Source: Bradyrhizobium huanghuaihaiense
Lineage (GTDB): Bacteria; Pseudomonadota; Alphaproteobacteria; Rhizobiales; Xanthobacteraceae
Direction of reading: 5' to 3'
NCBI RefSeq assembly: GCF_007830635.1
Contig: NZ_VLLA01000002.1
Location: 714,515 to 778,514 of the forward strand
DNA: 64,000 bases
The notes under the pieces were generated by a model. The model saw only the letters and a program-made list of their open reading frames with translations. It was not told the origin of the DNA and made no database searches. Below, piece after piece: positions 36,445 through 43,959 of this stretch. The translations under genes were made by a program, and so were the position numbers. The stretch's first letter is position 1; each line of letters opens with the position of its first letter.

Positions 36445-37628
36445 CCACGATCGCGCTTCAGGTCAATCGCCGTGCCGTGGAGGTCTCGGCCGAGCCGCGG
36501 ACTAGCTTGGCCGATTTCGTCCGCGACAAGCTCGATCTCACCGGCACGCATCGCGGCTGCGAGCATGGCGTCTGCGGCGCCTGCACCGTGCTGCTCGACG
36601 GCGTGCCGGCGCGCTCCTGCATCACCTATGCCGCGGCCTGCGAGGGCGCAGACATCACCACGATCGAGGGCCTCGACGAGGACGAGATCACGACCGAGCT
36701 GCGCGCCGCCTTCACCCGCGAGCATGCGCTTCAATGCGGCTATTGCACCCCCGGCATGCTGGTCTCGGCACGCGACCTCGTGCTGCGTCTGCCCGACGCC
36801 GACGAGCGACGCATTCGCGTCGGCCTTAGCGGCAATCTCTGTCGCTGCACCGGCTATGTCGGCATCGTGCGCGCGGTGCAGTCCGTGATCGAAGCGAGAC
36901 GCGCGCGCGATATCGCGGCGCTGGCCGATGGCGGCCGGACTAGTCTCGGCCCCGCAGGATCGGGCCGAGCTGCATCCGGCCGAAGCGAACCGCGGCCTGC
37001 GCAGCAAGCGTTGGCTCCGGCATCGGAGAGTGCCGAGCCCGGCAGCATCCCCGACTTCATCCCGGCGACCATTCTCGATCAGCGCTTCACGCTGCCGCAT
37101 CCGCCGGCAAAGGTTTTTGCGATGTTTGACGACATCGGGGCCATCGCAGCCTGCCTGCCCGGCGTATCGCTGAAATCGCCGCCAAGGCCGGAGCGCGTGG
37201 AAGGATTGATCCGCGTAAGGCTCGGGCCGATCGCAGCGGCCTTCGAAGGCGCCGCCCGCGTCGAGCGCGATCCCGCGACGCTGTCGGGGCGCATCGTCGG
37301 CATCGGCACCGACCAGCGCAGTCATTCCGCGACGCAAGGTGAGATCCGCTATCGCCTGCTGCCGCTCGAAGGCGGCACAGCGACTGCCGTCGAGCTGTCG
37401 ATCGGTTACACGCTCACGGGAATGCTCGCCCAGGTCGGTCGTCCCGGCCTGGTGCGCGATCTCGCCAAGCGCCTCGTTGCGGAGTTCGCCGCCAATCTCG
37501 ATCGCCACATGTCCGGCGCGCCGTCAGGGGCGGGGGCGCCGGCGGAGCTCAGCTTCTGGTCGATCGTCTCGGACGTTTTACGCGCGCGTCTCGCGCGCCT
37601 GCTTGGCCGCAGGAGCGAGCCGGAATGA
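36441..37628 (+). CDS. CoxS-CoxG fusion: 2Fe-2S subunit with C-terminal SRPBCC domain
   Basis: A 395-residue fusion. Residues 1-160 are the small subunit of a molybdenum hydroxylase with all eight cluster cysteines: Cys40, Cys45, Cys48, Cys60 (plant-type) and Cys99, Cys102, Cys134, Cys136 (second cluster). An Ala/Pro/Gly-rich linker (about 163-205) leads to a CoxG-like SRPBCC domain (about 208-355; FTLPHPPAKVFAMFDD, then LPGVSL). In CoxG-type proteins a C-terminal tail recruits the enzyme to the membrane. Here a tail after another linker, FWSIVSDVLRARLARLLGRR (372-391), is amphipathic and basic. CoxS and CoxG are usually separate genes. Confidence 0.9.
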   Translation: MTTIALQVNRRAVEVSAEPRTSLADFVRDKLDLTGTHRGCEHGVCGACTVLLDGVPARSCITYAAACEGADITTIEGLDEDEITTELRAAFTREHALQCGYCTPGMLVSARDLVLRLPDADERRIRVGLSGNLCRCTGYVGIVRAVQSVIEARRARDIAALADGGRTSLGPAGSGRAASGRSEPRPAQQALAPASESAEPGSIPDFIPATILDQRFTLPHPPAKVFAMFDDIGAIAACLPGVSLKSPPRPERVEGLIRVRLGPIAAAFEGAARVERDPATLSGRIVGIGTDQRSHSATQGEIRYRLLPLEGGTATAVELSIGYTLTGMLAQVGRPGLVRDLAKRLVAEFAANLDRHMSGAPSGAGAPAELSFWSIVSDVLRARLARLLGRRSEPE

Positions 37629-37709
37629 CGCATCGGTGTGTTCGCGCGCCCCGAAATGACGAAGCCTGGACTGCCTAGACATCAACAGCGTGGGATTTGG
37701 AGAGACAAC

Positions 37710-38864
37710 ATGACACGAGCACTCGGATTGGTTGGGACAATCGCGCTGACCACGGCCTTGTTCGCAGGCACGGCGGGGGCGCAGACCATCAAGATCGGCG
37801 TCAACGAGCCGCTCACTGGCGCGTTCGCGGCGTCAGGCACTTACGTTGTCAACGGCGCCAGGATCGCCGCCGACGAGATCAACGCCAAGGGCGGCATCCT
37901 CGGCAAGAAGATCGAGCTTGTCATCGAGGACAACAAGAGCAACCCGACGGAAGCCGCAGCCGTCGCCGAGAAGCTGATCACCAGCGACAAGGTGCCGGTG
38001 CTGATGGGCGCCTGGGGCTCGAGCCTGACGCTCGCGGTGATGCCGAAGCTGATGGAATACGAGACCCCGATGGTGGTGGAGACCTCGTCATCCGGCAAGA
38101 TCACCACGACGGGTAACCCCTTCATCTTCCGCATCTCACCGCCCTCGGCGGTCGAGGCTGCCGCGTTCAAGGGCATCGTCGACAAGCTCGCGCTGAAGAA
38201 GGTCGACTTCCTCGTCATCAACAACGACTGGGGCCGCGGCACCGCCGAGGACTTCAGCAAGATGATGAAGGACAAGGGCATCACCATCGGCCTGGTCGAG
38301 ACCATGGACCAGGGCGCGCAAGACATGAGCGCGCAGCTCTCCAAGATCAAGAGCTCGGATTCCGAGACGGTCATCGTCACGACCGCGGTCGACCAGCTCA
38401 CCCTGATCTTCAAGCAGGCCGCCGCGCTGGGCCTGAAGAAGCGCATCATCACCACCGGCGGCTCGCAGAACCCGGACCAGATCATCGCCCAGGCGGGCGC
38501 CGCCGCCAACGGCACCATGCATCTGACGACCTTCCTGCCCTGGTTCCCGGACAAGACGCCGAACCCGGAGGCGACCAACTACTTCATCACGGAATGGAAG
38601 AAGCGCGGCTTCGAGTTCGCCGGCTGCACCGAGAGTTTTCGCGGTTATGACGGCATCCGCACCGCGGCGGCCGCGATCGAGAAGGCCGGCAAGGCCGAAC
38701 CCGCTGCGATCAAGGCGGCGCTCTGGAACATCAACATCAAGGGGCTGAACGGCGACATCGTGTTCCGCAAGTCCGGGCCCGAGGGCAAGGAGAGCGGGCA
38801 GAGCCAGCCGAACGTCTATCTCATCGAGATCAACGACGGCAAGGTCGAGATGAAGACGCTCTGA
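37710..38864 (+). CDS. Branched-chain amino acid-type ABC substrate-binding protein (LivK type)
   Basis: A 384-residue periplasmic binding protein of the Leu/Ile/Val (type 1) family with a Sec signal peptide (cleavage after GAGA, before QTIKIGV). The mature protein starts with IKIGVNEPLTGAFAASG. ATG 37710 is preferred, with GGAGAG seven bases upstream. In soil alphaproteobacteria these proteins often bind aromatic or heterocyclic acids and amides instead of amino acids. It follows the hydroxylase genes by 81 bases and begins a full importer gene set, interrupted only by a repeat element. Confidence 0.91.
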   Translation: MTRALGLVGTIALTTALFAGTAGAQTIKIGVNEPLTGAFAASGTYVVNGARIAADEINAKGGILGKKIELVIEDNKSNPTEAAAVAEKLITSDKVPVLMGAWGSSLTLAVMPKLMEYETPMVVETSSSGKITTTGNPFIFRISPPSAVEAAAFKGIVDKLALKKVDFLVINNDWGRGTAEDFSKMMKDKGITIGLVETMDQGAQDMSAQLSKIKSSDSETVIVTTAVDQLTLIFKQAAALGLKKRIITTGGSQNPDQIIAQAGAAANGTMHLTTFLPWFPDKTPNPEATNYFITEWKKRGFEFAGCTESFRGYDGIRTAAAAIEKAGKAEPAAIKAALWNINIKGLNGDIVFRKSGPEGKESGQSQPNVYLIEINDGKVEMKTL

Positions 38865-38906
38865 CGCGCGATGAGATTAGGTTCGATCCAGCAACGAAGG
38901 AGGTGC

Positions 38907-39030
38907 GCTCCCTCGCCCGCTTGCGGGAGAGGGTTGGGGAGAGGGTGTCTCCGCAATGGGACAGTCGCCAAGAGGAGAAAGCCCTCACCCGGCGCTTCGC
39001 GCCGACCTCTCCCGCAAGCGGGAGAGGTGA
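38907..39030. repeat. REP-like composite palindromic element
   Basis: An element of about 124 bases in the 284-base gap between the binding-protein and permease genes. The left end is an imperfect palindrome (38911-38932; core CCCGC-TT-GCGGG). The right end is a perfect one, ACCTCTCCCGC-AA-GCGGGAGAGGT (39005-39028). The ends mirror each other, so the whole unit can fold into one long hairpin. The GCGGGAGAGG core resembles short palindromic repeats I recall as common between alphaproteobacterial genes. It may stabilise the binding-protein mRNA and lower expression of the downstream genes. Confidence 0.7.
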
Positions 39031-39148
39031 ACGAGCCGCCGCGGTCATCGATCCGACCTAAAGCCATTCCGCTTTTAACATCAGTCAATCCTGGGCGAGG
39101 GCGACACACCGCGGCCCTCGCCGCCATCCAGGATATCCGGGAACAGCC

Positions 39149-40021
39149 TTGAGCGAATTCCTCCAGCATCTGGTCAACATGCTCGTGCTCGGCGGCACCT
39201 ATGCGCTGCTGGGCATCGGGCTGACCTTGATCTTCGGCATCATGAACGTCGTGAATTTCACCCACGGCGTGCTCTACACCTTTGGTGCCTACATCATGTT
39301 CATCGTGGTGCAGCAGCTCGGGCTGAATTTCTTCCTCGCGTTGCCGGTGGCCGTGCTGGCGGGATGGCTGCTGGGGGCGGCGATCGAGCTGACCCTGCTG
39401 CGGCCGCTGCGTGGCTCCGACATCGACACCACGATGCTGGTCATGATTGGCGCCTGGATCGCGATGCAGTCGGGCACGCTGTGGATCTGGGGCGGGGTCG
39501 CCAAATCGGTGGCAACGCCCTTTCCGGAGGCGCCGCTGGTGCTCGGGCCGGTGTCGGTGTCGTGGCTGCGCCTGTTCGTGCTCGCTGCGGCGGCCATGTT
39601 GATCCTGGTGACGTATCTCCTGATCAACAAGACCAGCCTCGGCCGCGCGATGCGGGCGACGTTCCAGGACCACGACACGGCCTCGCTGATGGGCGTCAAT
39701 GTCGACATGATCTACACCTCGACCTTTGCGATCGGCTCCAGCCTGGCCGCCGCCGCCGGCGCGCTGCTCGGCCCGGTCTACGTCATTTTCCCGCAAATGG
39801 GCGATCTCGCCGCGGTGAAGGCCTTTGCCATCGTCATCCTCGGCGGTCTCGGCAACATCACCGGCGCGGTGATCGGCGGCTTCATCCTGGCGCTCGCCGA
39901 GGAGCTCGGCGCCGGCTACGTCTCATCGGGCTACCGCGACGCCATGGGCTTTCTGATCATCATCGCGGTCCTGATCTTCCGGCCGACCGGCCTGTTCGCC
40001 CGCGCGGAGCGCGTCGGATGA
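39149..40021 (+). CDS. Branched-chain amino acid-type ABC permease (LivH type)
   Basis: A 290-residue permease with about eight hydrophobic helices and the LivH pattern GGTYALLGIGLTLIFGIMN near the start and GLGNITGAVIGGF near the end. TTG at 39149 is the likely start; ATG at 39179 is possible but would cut into the first helix. It overlaps livM by ATGA. With LivM it forms the channel for the binding protein at 37710. Confidence 0.91.
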   Translation: MSEFLQHLVNMLVLGGTYALLGIGLTLIFGIMNVVNFTHGVLYTFGAYIMFIVVQQLGLNFFLALPVAVLAGWLLGAAIELTLLRPLRGSDIDTTMLVMIGAWIAMQSGTLWIWGGVAKSVATPFPEAPLVLGPVSVSWLRLFVLAAAAMLILVTYLLINKTSLGRAMRATFQDHDTASLMGVNVDMIYTSTFAIGSSLAAAAGALLGPVYVIFPQMGDLAAVKAFAIVILGGLGNITGAVIGGFILALAEELGAGYVSSGYRDAMGFLIIIAVLIFRPTGLFARAERVG

Positions 40022-41064
40022 GGGCGATCATCACCATCCTCGCGGTCATCACGCTTGCCTCGGTGCCGCTCTGGCTGCGCGATCCCTATCTGCTCAATGC
40101 GCTGATCACGACCGGCATCTTCGTTATCGGCGCGATGAGCCTCAATCTGCTGCTCGGCTTCACCGGCCAGCTCAGCCTCGGCCACATCGCCTTCTTCGGC
40201 ATCGGCGCGTATGTCAGCGCACTGACATCGCTCGGCTTCGACATCGGCCTGCCCGGCGACGTCCGCCTGGTTCACGCGCCCTGGCCGCCGATAATAGGCT
40301 TCGTGCTCGCGATCCTGATCGCCGGATTGTGCGGCTATTTCGTGGGTCTTCTCTCGTTCCGCGTCCGCGGCGCCTATTTCGTCATCGTGACGATCTCCTT
40401 TGCAGAGGTGGTCCGGCTGGTCGCGCTGAACTGGGTCGAACTGACGCAGGGGCCGCTGGCGCTGACCAACATTCCCTCCATCGCGCTGCCCTTGCCCGGC
40501 TTCGGTGAGCTGACGCTGCGCACCAAGATGCAGAACTACTACCTCGTCCTGGTCGTAGCGCTCATCGCCTATCTCCTGATCGCGCGCCTCGTTCATTCCC
40601 ATTTCGGCCGCGCGATGCGCGGGCTGATGGAGAACGAGACACTGGCCGTCTCCGTCGGCATCGACGTGACCAGGACTCTGACGATTGCGGCCGTGATCTC
40701 GGCTGCGATCGCGGGTGCCGCCGGCAGCCTCTATGCGCATTACATCCGGATCATCGATCCCGAAGTGTTCGCCTTCATCAACACCGTCACCATGGTGATC
40801 ATGGTCATCAGCGGCGGCAAGGGCTCGTTGGCGGGGCCGGTCATCGGCGGCCTGATCTTCGGGCTGCTGCCGGTGGCGCTGCGTCCGGTGATGGCGCCGG
40901 AAGCGCAGTGGATCGCCTATGGCGGCGTGCTGATCGCTATCCTGTTCGTGCTGCCGCGCGGCATTGTGCCGTCGCTGGCGCAGCGGTTGACCCGGCAGCG
41001 CAGCGGTACGACCGCGCTCGCGCCCGTGGCGCTCCCTGAAACCGGCGCCAAGGAGCCTGCGTGA
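40018..41064 (+). CDS. Branched-chain amino acid-type ABC permease (LivM type)
   Basis: A 348-residue permease. SLNLLLGFTGQLSLGHIAFF (about residues 41-60) is the hallmark of LivM, and SGGKGSLAGPVIGG appears near the C-terminus. The ATG at 40018 overlaps the LivH stop. The stop overlaps the next start by one base. A hydrophilic tail of about 30 residues, rich in Ala/Arg/Thr, follows the last helix. Confidence 0.91.
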   Translation: MRAIITILAVITLASVPLWLRDPYLLNALITTGIFVIGAMSLNLLLGFTGQLSLGHIAFFGIGAYVSALTSLGFDIGLPGDVRLVHAPWPPIIGFVLAILIAGLCGYFVGLLSFRVRGAYFVIVTISFAEVVRLVALNWVELTQGPLALTNIPSIALPLPGFGELTLRTKMQNYYLVLVVALIAYLLIARLVHSHFGRAMRGLMENETLAVSVGIDVTRTLTIAAVISAAIAGAAGSLYAHYIRIIDPEVFAFINTVTMVIMVISGGKGSLAGPVIGGLIFGLLPVALRPVMAPEAQWIAYGGVLIAILFVLPRGIVPSLAQRLTRQRSGTTALAPVALPETGAKEPA

Positions 41065-41846
41065 TGACGGCGCGCAGCATCGCCATGACCATCGATCAGG
41101 TCGCAGTCCGCTTCGGCGGCTTGGTCGCGATCTCCGACATGAGCTTCACGGTCGGCGAGGGCGAGATCGTCAGCCTGATCGGGCCGAACGGCGCCGGCAA
41201 GACCACCGCCTTCAACGTCATGACCGGCTTCCTGACGCCGAGCGCGGGCCACGTCACCTATCAGGGCACGACGCTCACCGGATTGAAGCCGCACGAGATC
41301 GCCGATCTCGGCCTGATCCGAACCTTTCAGCGCACCAGCGTGTTTCCCAATGACACCGTCTACGACAACCTCCTGATAGGCCTGCATCGCCAGGGCCGGG
41401 TCCGGCTGCTCGACGCCATCCTCGGGCTGCCGGGCGCGCGCGCCTCGGAGCGCAGGCTGCGGCAGCGGGCGAGCGAGCTGCTCGAATGGGTCGGGCTCGA
41501 ACGCCGTGCGCACGATGCGGCCGGCTCGCTCTCCTACGGCGAGCAGCGCCTCGTCGGCGTCGCGCTGGCGCTGGCGGCGGAGCCGTCGATGCTGCTGCTC
41601 GACGAGCCCGTCTCCGGCATGAACGCCTCGGAAACGCATCGCTTCGTCGAATTGATCCGTGGCATCCGCGACCGCGGCATCACCATCCTCCTGGTCGAGC
41701 ACGACATGCCGATGGTGATGACGGTCTCGGACCGCATCGTGGTGCTCAACTATGGCCGCATCATCGCGGAAGGAACGCCCGACGTCATCCGCAACGATCC
41801 GGCGGTGATCGAGGCCTATCTTGGACATGGAGCGGGACGTGCTTGA
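41064..41846 (+). CDS. ABC transporter ATP-binding protein (LivG type)
   Basis: A 260-residue ATPase with Walker A Lys46 (GPNGAGKT), signature [10 protein letters not shown] (Y in place of the usual G, common in LivG) and Walker [13 protein letters not shown]. The RTFQ loop reads [13 protein letters not shown] 41064 is chosen, with AAGGAG at 41050-41055 nine bases upstream; GTG three bases earlier is also in frame. It overlaps the LivF gene by about 20 bases. Confidence 0.91.
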   Translation: MTARSIAMTIDQVAVRFGGLVAISDMSFTVGEGEIVSLIGPNGAGKTTAFNVMTGFLTPSAGHVTYQGTTLTGLKPHEIADLGLIRTFQRTSVFPNDTVYDNLLIGLHRQGRVRLLDAILGLPGARASERRLRQRASELLEWVGLERRAHDAAGSLSYGEQRLVGVALALAAEPSMLLLDEPVSGMNASETHRFVELIRGIRDRGITILLVEHDMPMVMTVSDRIVVLNYGRIIAEGTPDVIRNDPAVIEAYLGHGAGRA

Positions 41847-42543
41847 GATCCGTGACATGGTCTGCGGCTATGGCGGCGTCACCGCGCTGCGCGGCATCTC
41901 GCTCGACGTGAAGGCCGGGCAGCTCGTCGCGCTGATCGGCGCCAATGGCGCCGGCAAGAGCACGACGCTGCGCGCGATCTCCGGCCTAGTGCCGCCGCGC
42001 TCCGGCCAGATGAAGTTCGAGGGCATCGACATAACGGGGGCAAGGCCGCCGCGCGTACTGGCGAGCGGGATTGCGCATTGTCCGGAAGGGCGGCGCGTGT
42101 TTCCGCACATGAGCGTCGAGGAGAATCTCGACATGGGGGCTTACCTCCGTCGTGGGTCGGGTGAGATCGCGGCCGATCGCGACCGCATCTACACGGAATT
42201 TCCGCGGCTCGCCGAGCGGCGCCGGCAGGCGGCGGGCACGCTGTCCGGCGGCGAGCAGCAGATGCTCGCGATCGGGCGCGCGCTGATGTCGCGGCCGAGG
42301 CTGATCATGTTCGACGAGCCCTCGCTCGGGCTCGCGCCCAACATCGTCGAGCGCACCTTTGCGATCATCCGCGGCATTCGCGATGCCGGCACCACGGTGC
42401 TGCTGGTCGAGCAGAACGCCTTTGCCGCGCTCGAGATGTGCGATCACGCCTATCTGCTCGAGAACGGCCGCATCGTGCTGTCAGGCGCCGGCACCGAGCT
42501 GATCGAGAACGAGCACGTGCGCAAGGCCTATCTCGGTGGATGA
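41827..42543 (+). CDS. ABC transporter ATP-binding protein (LivF type)
   Basis: A 238-residue second ATPase with Walker A Lys44 (GANGAGKS), signature [12 protein letters not shown] and Walker [13 protein letters not shown]. The [14 protein letters not shown] segment is typical of LivF. The ATG at 41827 lies inside the end of LivG; a TTG at 41821 is also in frame. The gene overlaps the Rieske protein gene by eight bases. Confidence 0.91.
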   Translation: MERDVLEIRDMVCGYGGVTALRGISLDVKAGQLVALIGANGAGKSTTLRAISGLVPPRSGQMKFEGIDITGARPPRVLASGIAHCPEGRRVFPHMSVEENLDMGAYLRRGSGEIAADRDRIYTEFPRLAERRRQAAGTLSGGEQQMLAIGRALMSRPRLIMFDEPSLGLAPNIVERTFAIIRGIRDAGTTVLLVEQNAFAALEMCDHAYLLENGRIVLSGAGTELIENEHVRKAYLGG

Positions 42544-42868
42544 TGAGGCCGGGTGGATTGCTGTCTGCGATCTCGACCGGCTGAAGCTCGAGGCGATCGT
42601 CCGCGTCCCCGGGCGCGACCTGCTCGTGATCTGGAACGAGGGCCATGTTGTCGCCTGCGAACGTGCGTGCCCGCACGAGCAGGCGGACTTGGCCCGGGGA
42701 CAGCTGACGGCGGGCCGGCTCCATTGCCCGCGTCATGCGGCATCATTCGATTTGCGCGACGGATCGATCACTGCGGGATGGCCGAGCCCGCCGTTGCGGC
42801 TCTATCCGGTGCGGATCACGGGCGGGCAGATCTGGATTGAGGCGCAGGAGCGGCAGCCGGGGCGATGA
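42536..42868 (+). CDS. Small Rieske [2Fe-2S] ferredoxin-like protein
   Basis: A 110-residue single-domain Rieske protein. The cluster ligands are Cys45 and His47 (CPH) and Cys64 and His67 (CPRH), with a 16-residue gap between motifs, as in Rieske-type ferredoxins of dioxygenase systems. The GTG start at 42536 lies inside the end of LivF, so translation is probably coupled. No oxygenase gene is adjacent. Candidate partners are the molybdenum hydroxylase upstream or an oxygenase elsewhere. It closes the 31931-42868 gene run. Confidence 0.87.
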   Translation: MDDEAGWIAVCDLDRLKLEAIVRVPGRDLLVIWNEGHVVACERACPHEQADLARGQLTAGRLHCPRHAASFDLRDGSITAGWPSPPLRLYPVRITGGQIWIEAQERQPGR

Positions 42869-42975
42869 TGGCATCATGCCCCTGTTTTGCCCGACGGGTC
42901 AAAGCCACGAGCGGCGTGAATTCACCTTTGAAAACAAGGGCGTTCTACTGTGCATGGGGTTGTTTTCGAACTTTT
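42869..42975. other. Convergent intergenic spacer
   Basis: A 107-base gap between the Rieske gene (+) and the hydrolase gene (-). It contains the short interrupted palindrome TTTGCCCGAC-like / GTCAAA near 42886-42904, flanked by more AT-rich DNA. I recall similar TGCCCGACGGGTCAAA strings as recurrent in Bradyrhizobium intergenic DNA, but cannot confirm that here. No clear terminator is visible. Confidence 0.3.
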
Positions 42976-43836
42976 TTAATCCAGCAGCCGGCGCGCGGCC
43001 TCCACCAGCACGCCGTCCGGCCGCCGCAGCGCCTCGAGAATTGTGAAATGGTCGGCGCCTTCGACCGCAATGAGCTGGCCCGGGGCTCCCGCGGCCGCGC
43101 GCTTGTCGTGGAAGTCGATTGAATCGCACACCAGCGCCGGCAGCTCGCTGCTGCCATAGGCGATGTCGAGCCGCTTCCGCGTCACCGGCAGGCGCAACGG
43201 CGAAAGCGTGGCGATCTCCTCGTCCGTCAGCTTCAGCGCGGTGTTGAGCCCGGTATCGCGGATCGGCGCGAGATCGTAGACGCCCGAGAGCGCGAGCCCG
43301 GCATGGACGCGCGGATGGTTCAGCGCCATCGCGACGAGATGGGCACCCGCGGACCAGCCCGACAGGACGACCGGCCCGGCAACGCCATAGGACGCGCCGT
43401 GCGCAGCGAGCCAGTCGAGCGCGCGCGGGACCTCGGCGACGATGTCGGTGAGGGACACCTCGGGCGCCAGCGAATAGCCGGGAATGGCAACCGACCAGCC
43501 ATGAGCGGCAACGCCTTCCACCAGCATGGCGAACAGCTCGCGCGAATTGCGCTGCCAATAGCCGCCATGCACGAACACCAGGCAGGGCGCACCGGGCTTC
43601 GCAGCAGGGTAGAGATCGATCTTGTTGTTCGCCCGCTCGCCGTAAGGCAAATCGAGATGGGATCTCAGTGTGCCCCGCAGCTTGGCCGAAACTTCATTGC
43701 GCTCGGCGATCAGGGCCGGGCTGTTCTTGACCGCGGCGTTGTTGTCATAGGCAGCGCTGCGTTCCGCCGGCGACAGCTCGGACCATTTGCTGCGGGGATC
43801 GAAGGGCCGTTGCGTCGAGCTGGTGGTGTTGACCAT
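42976..43836 (-). CDS. Alpha/beta hydrolase, kynurenine formamidase-like
   Basis: A 286-residue alpha/beta hydrolase. HGGYW at residues 90-94 is the oxyanion-hole motif of arylformamidases, and the nucleophile is Ser162 in GWSAG. A catalytic histidine is expected in GADHFTI near residue 264. Kynurenine formamidases and related carbamoyl/formamide hydrolases share this layout, so an N-formyl or carbamate bond is a reasonable target. Length is normal. It stands alone on the minus strand between the Liv/Rieske genes and the polysaccharide locus. Confidence 0.83.
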   Translation of the reverse strand: MVNTTSSTQRPFDPRSKWSELSPAERSAAYDNNAAVKNSPALIAERNEVSAKLRGTLRSHLDLPYGERANNKIDLYPAAKPGAPCLVFVHGGYWQRNSRELFAMLVEGVAAHGWSVAIPGYSLAPEVSLTDIVAEVPRALDWLAAHGASYGVAGPVVLSGWSAGAHLVAMALNHPRVHAGLALSGVYDLAPIRDTGLNTALKLTDEEIATLSPLRLPVTRKRLDIAYGSSELPALVCDSIDFHDKRAAAGAPGQLIAVEGADHFTILEALRRPDGVLVEAARRLLD

Positions 43837-43959
43837 GGAATCTCCGGGCGGCCCGTCGTGGCTGTGACCGGCGTCGCTCGCTCCTGTCTGCCACGAATCC
43901 CGCGCGAATTGAACATCGCTCTCGCTCAGGCGAGCAATGCGCCGTTGACGGGACTCTGC

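Noticed and set aside
33218..37628. CO dehydrogenase (cox) assignment for the molybdenum hydroxylase
   Set aside because: The active-site loop is PYRGVAR, not AYxCSFR, so this is a form-II-like enzyme with a different substrate.
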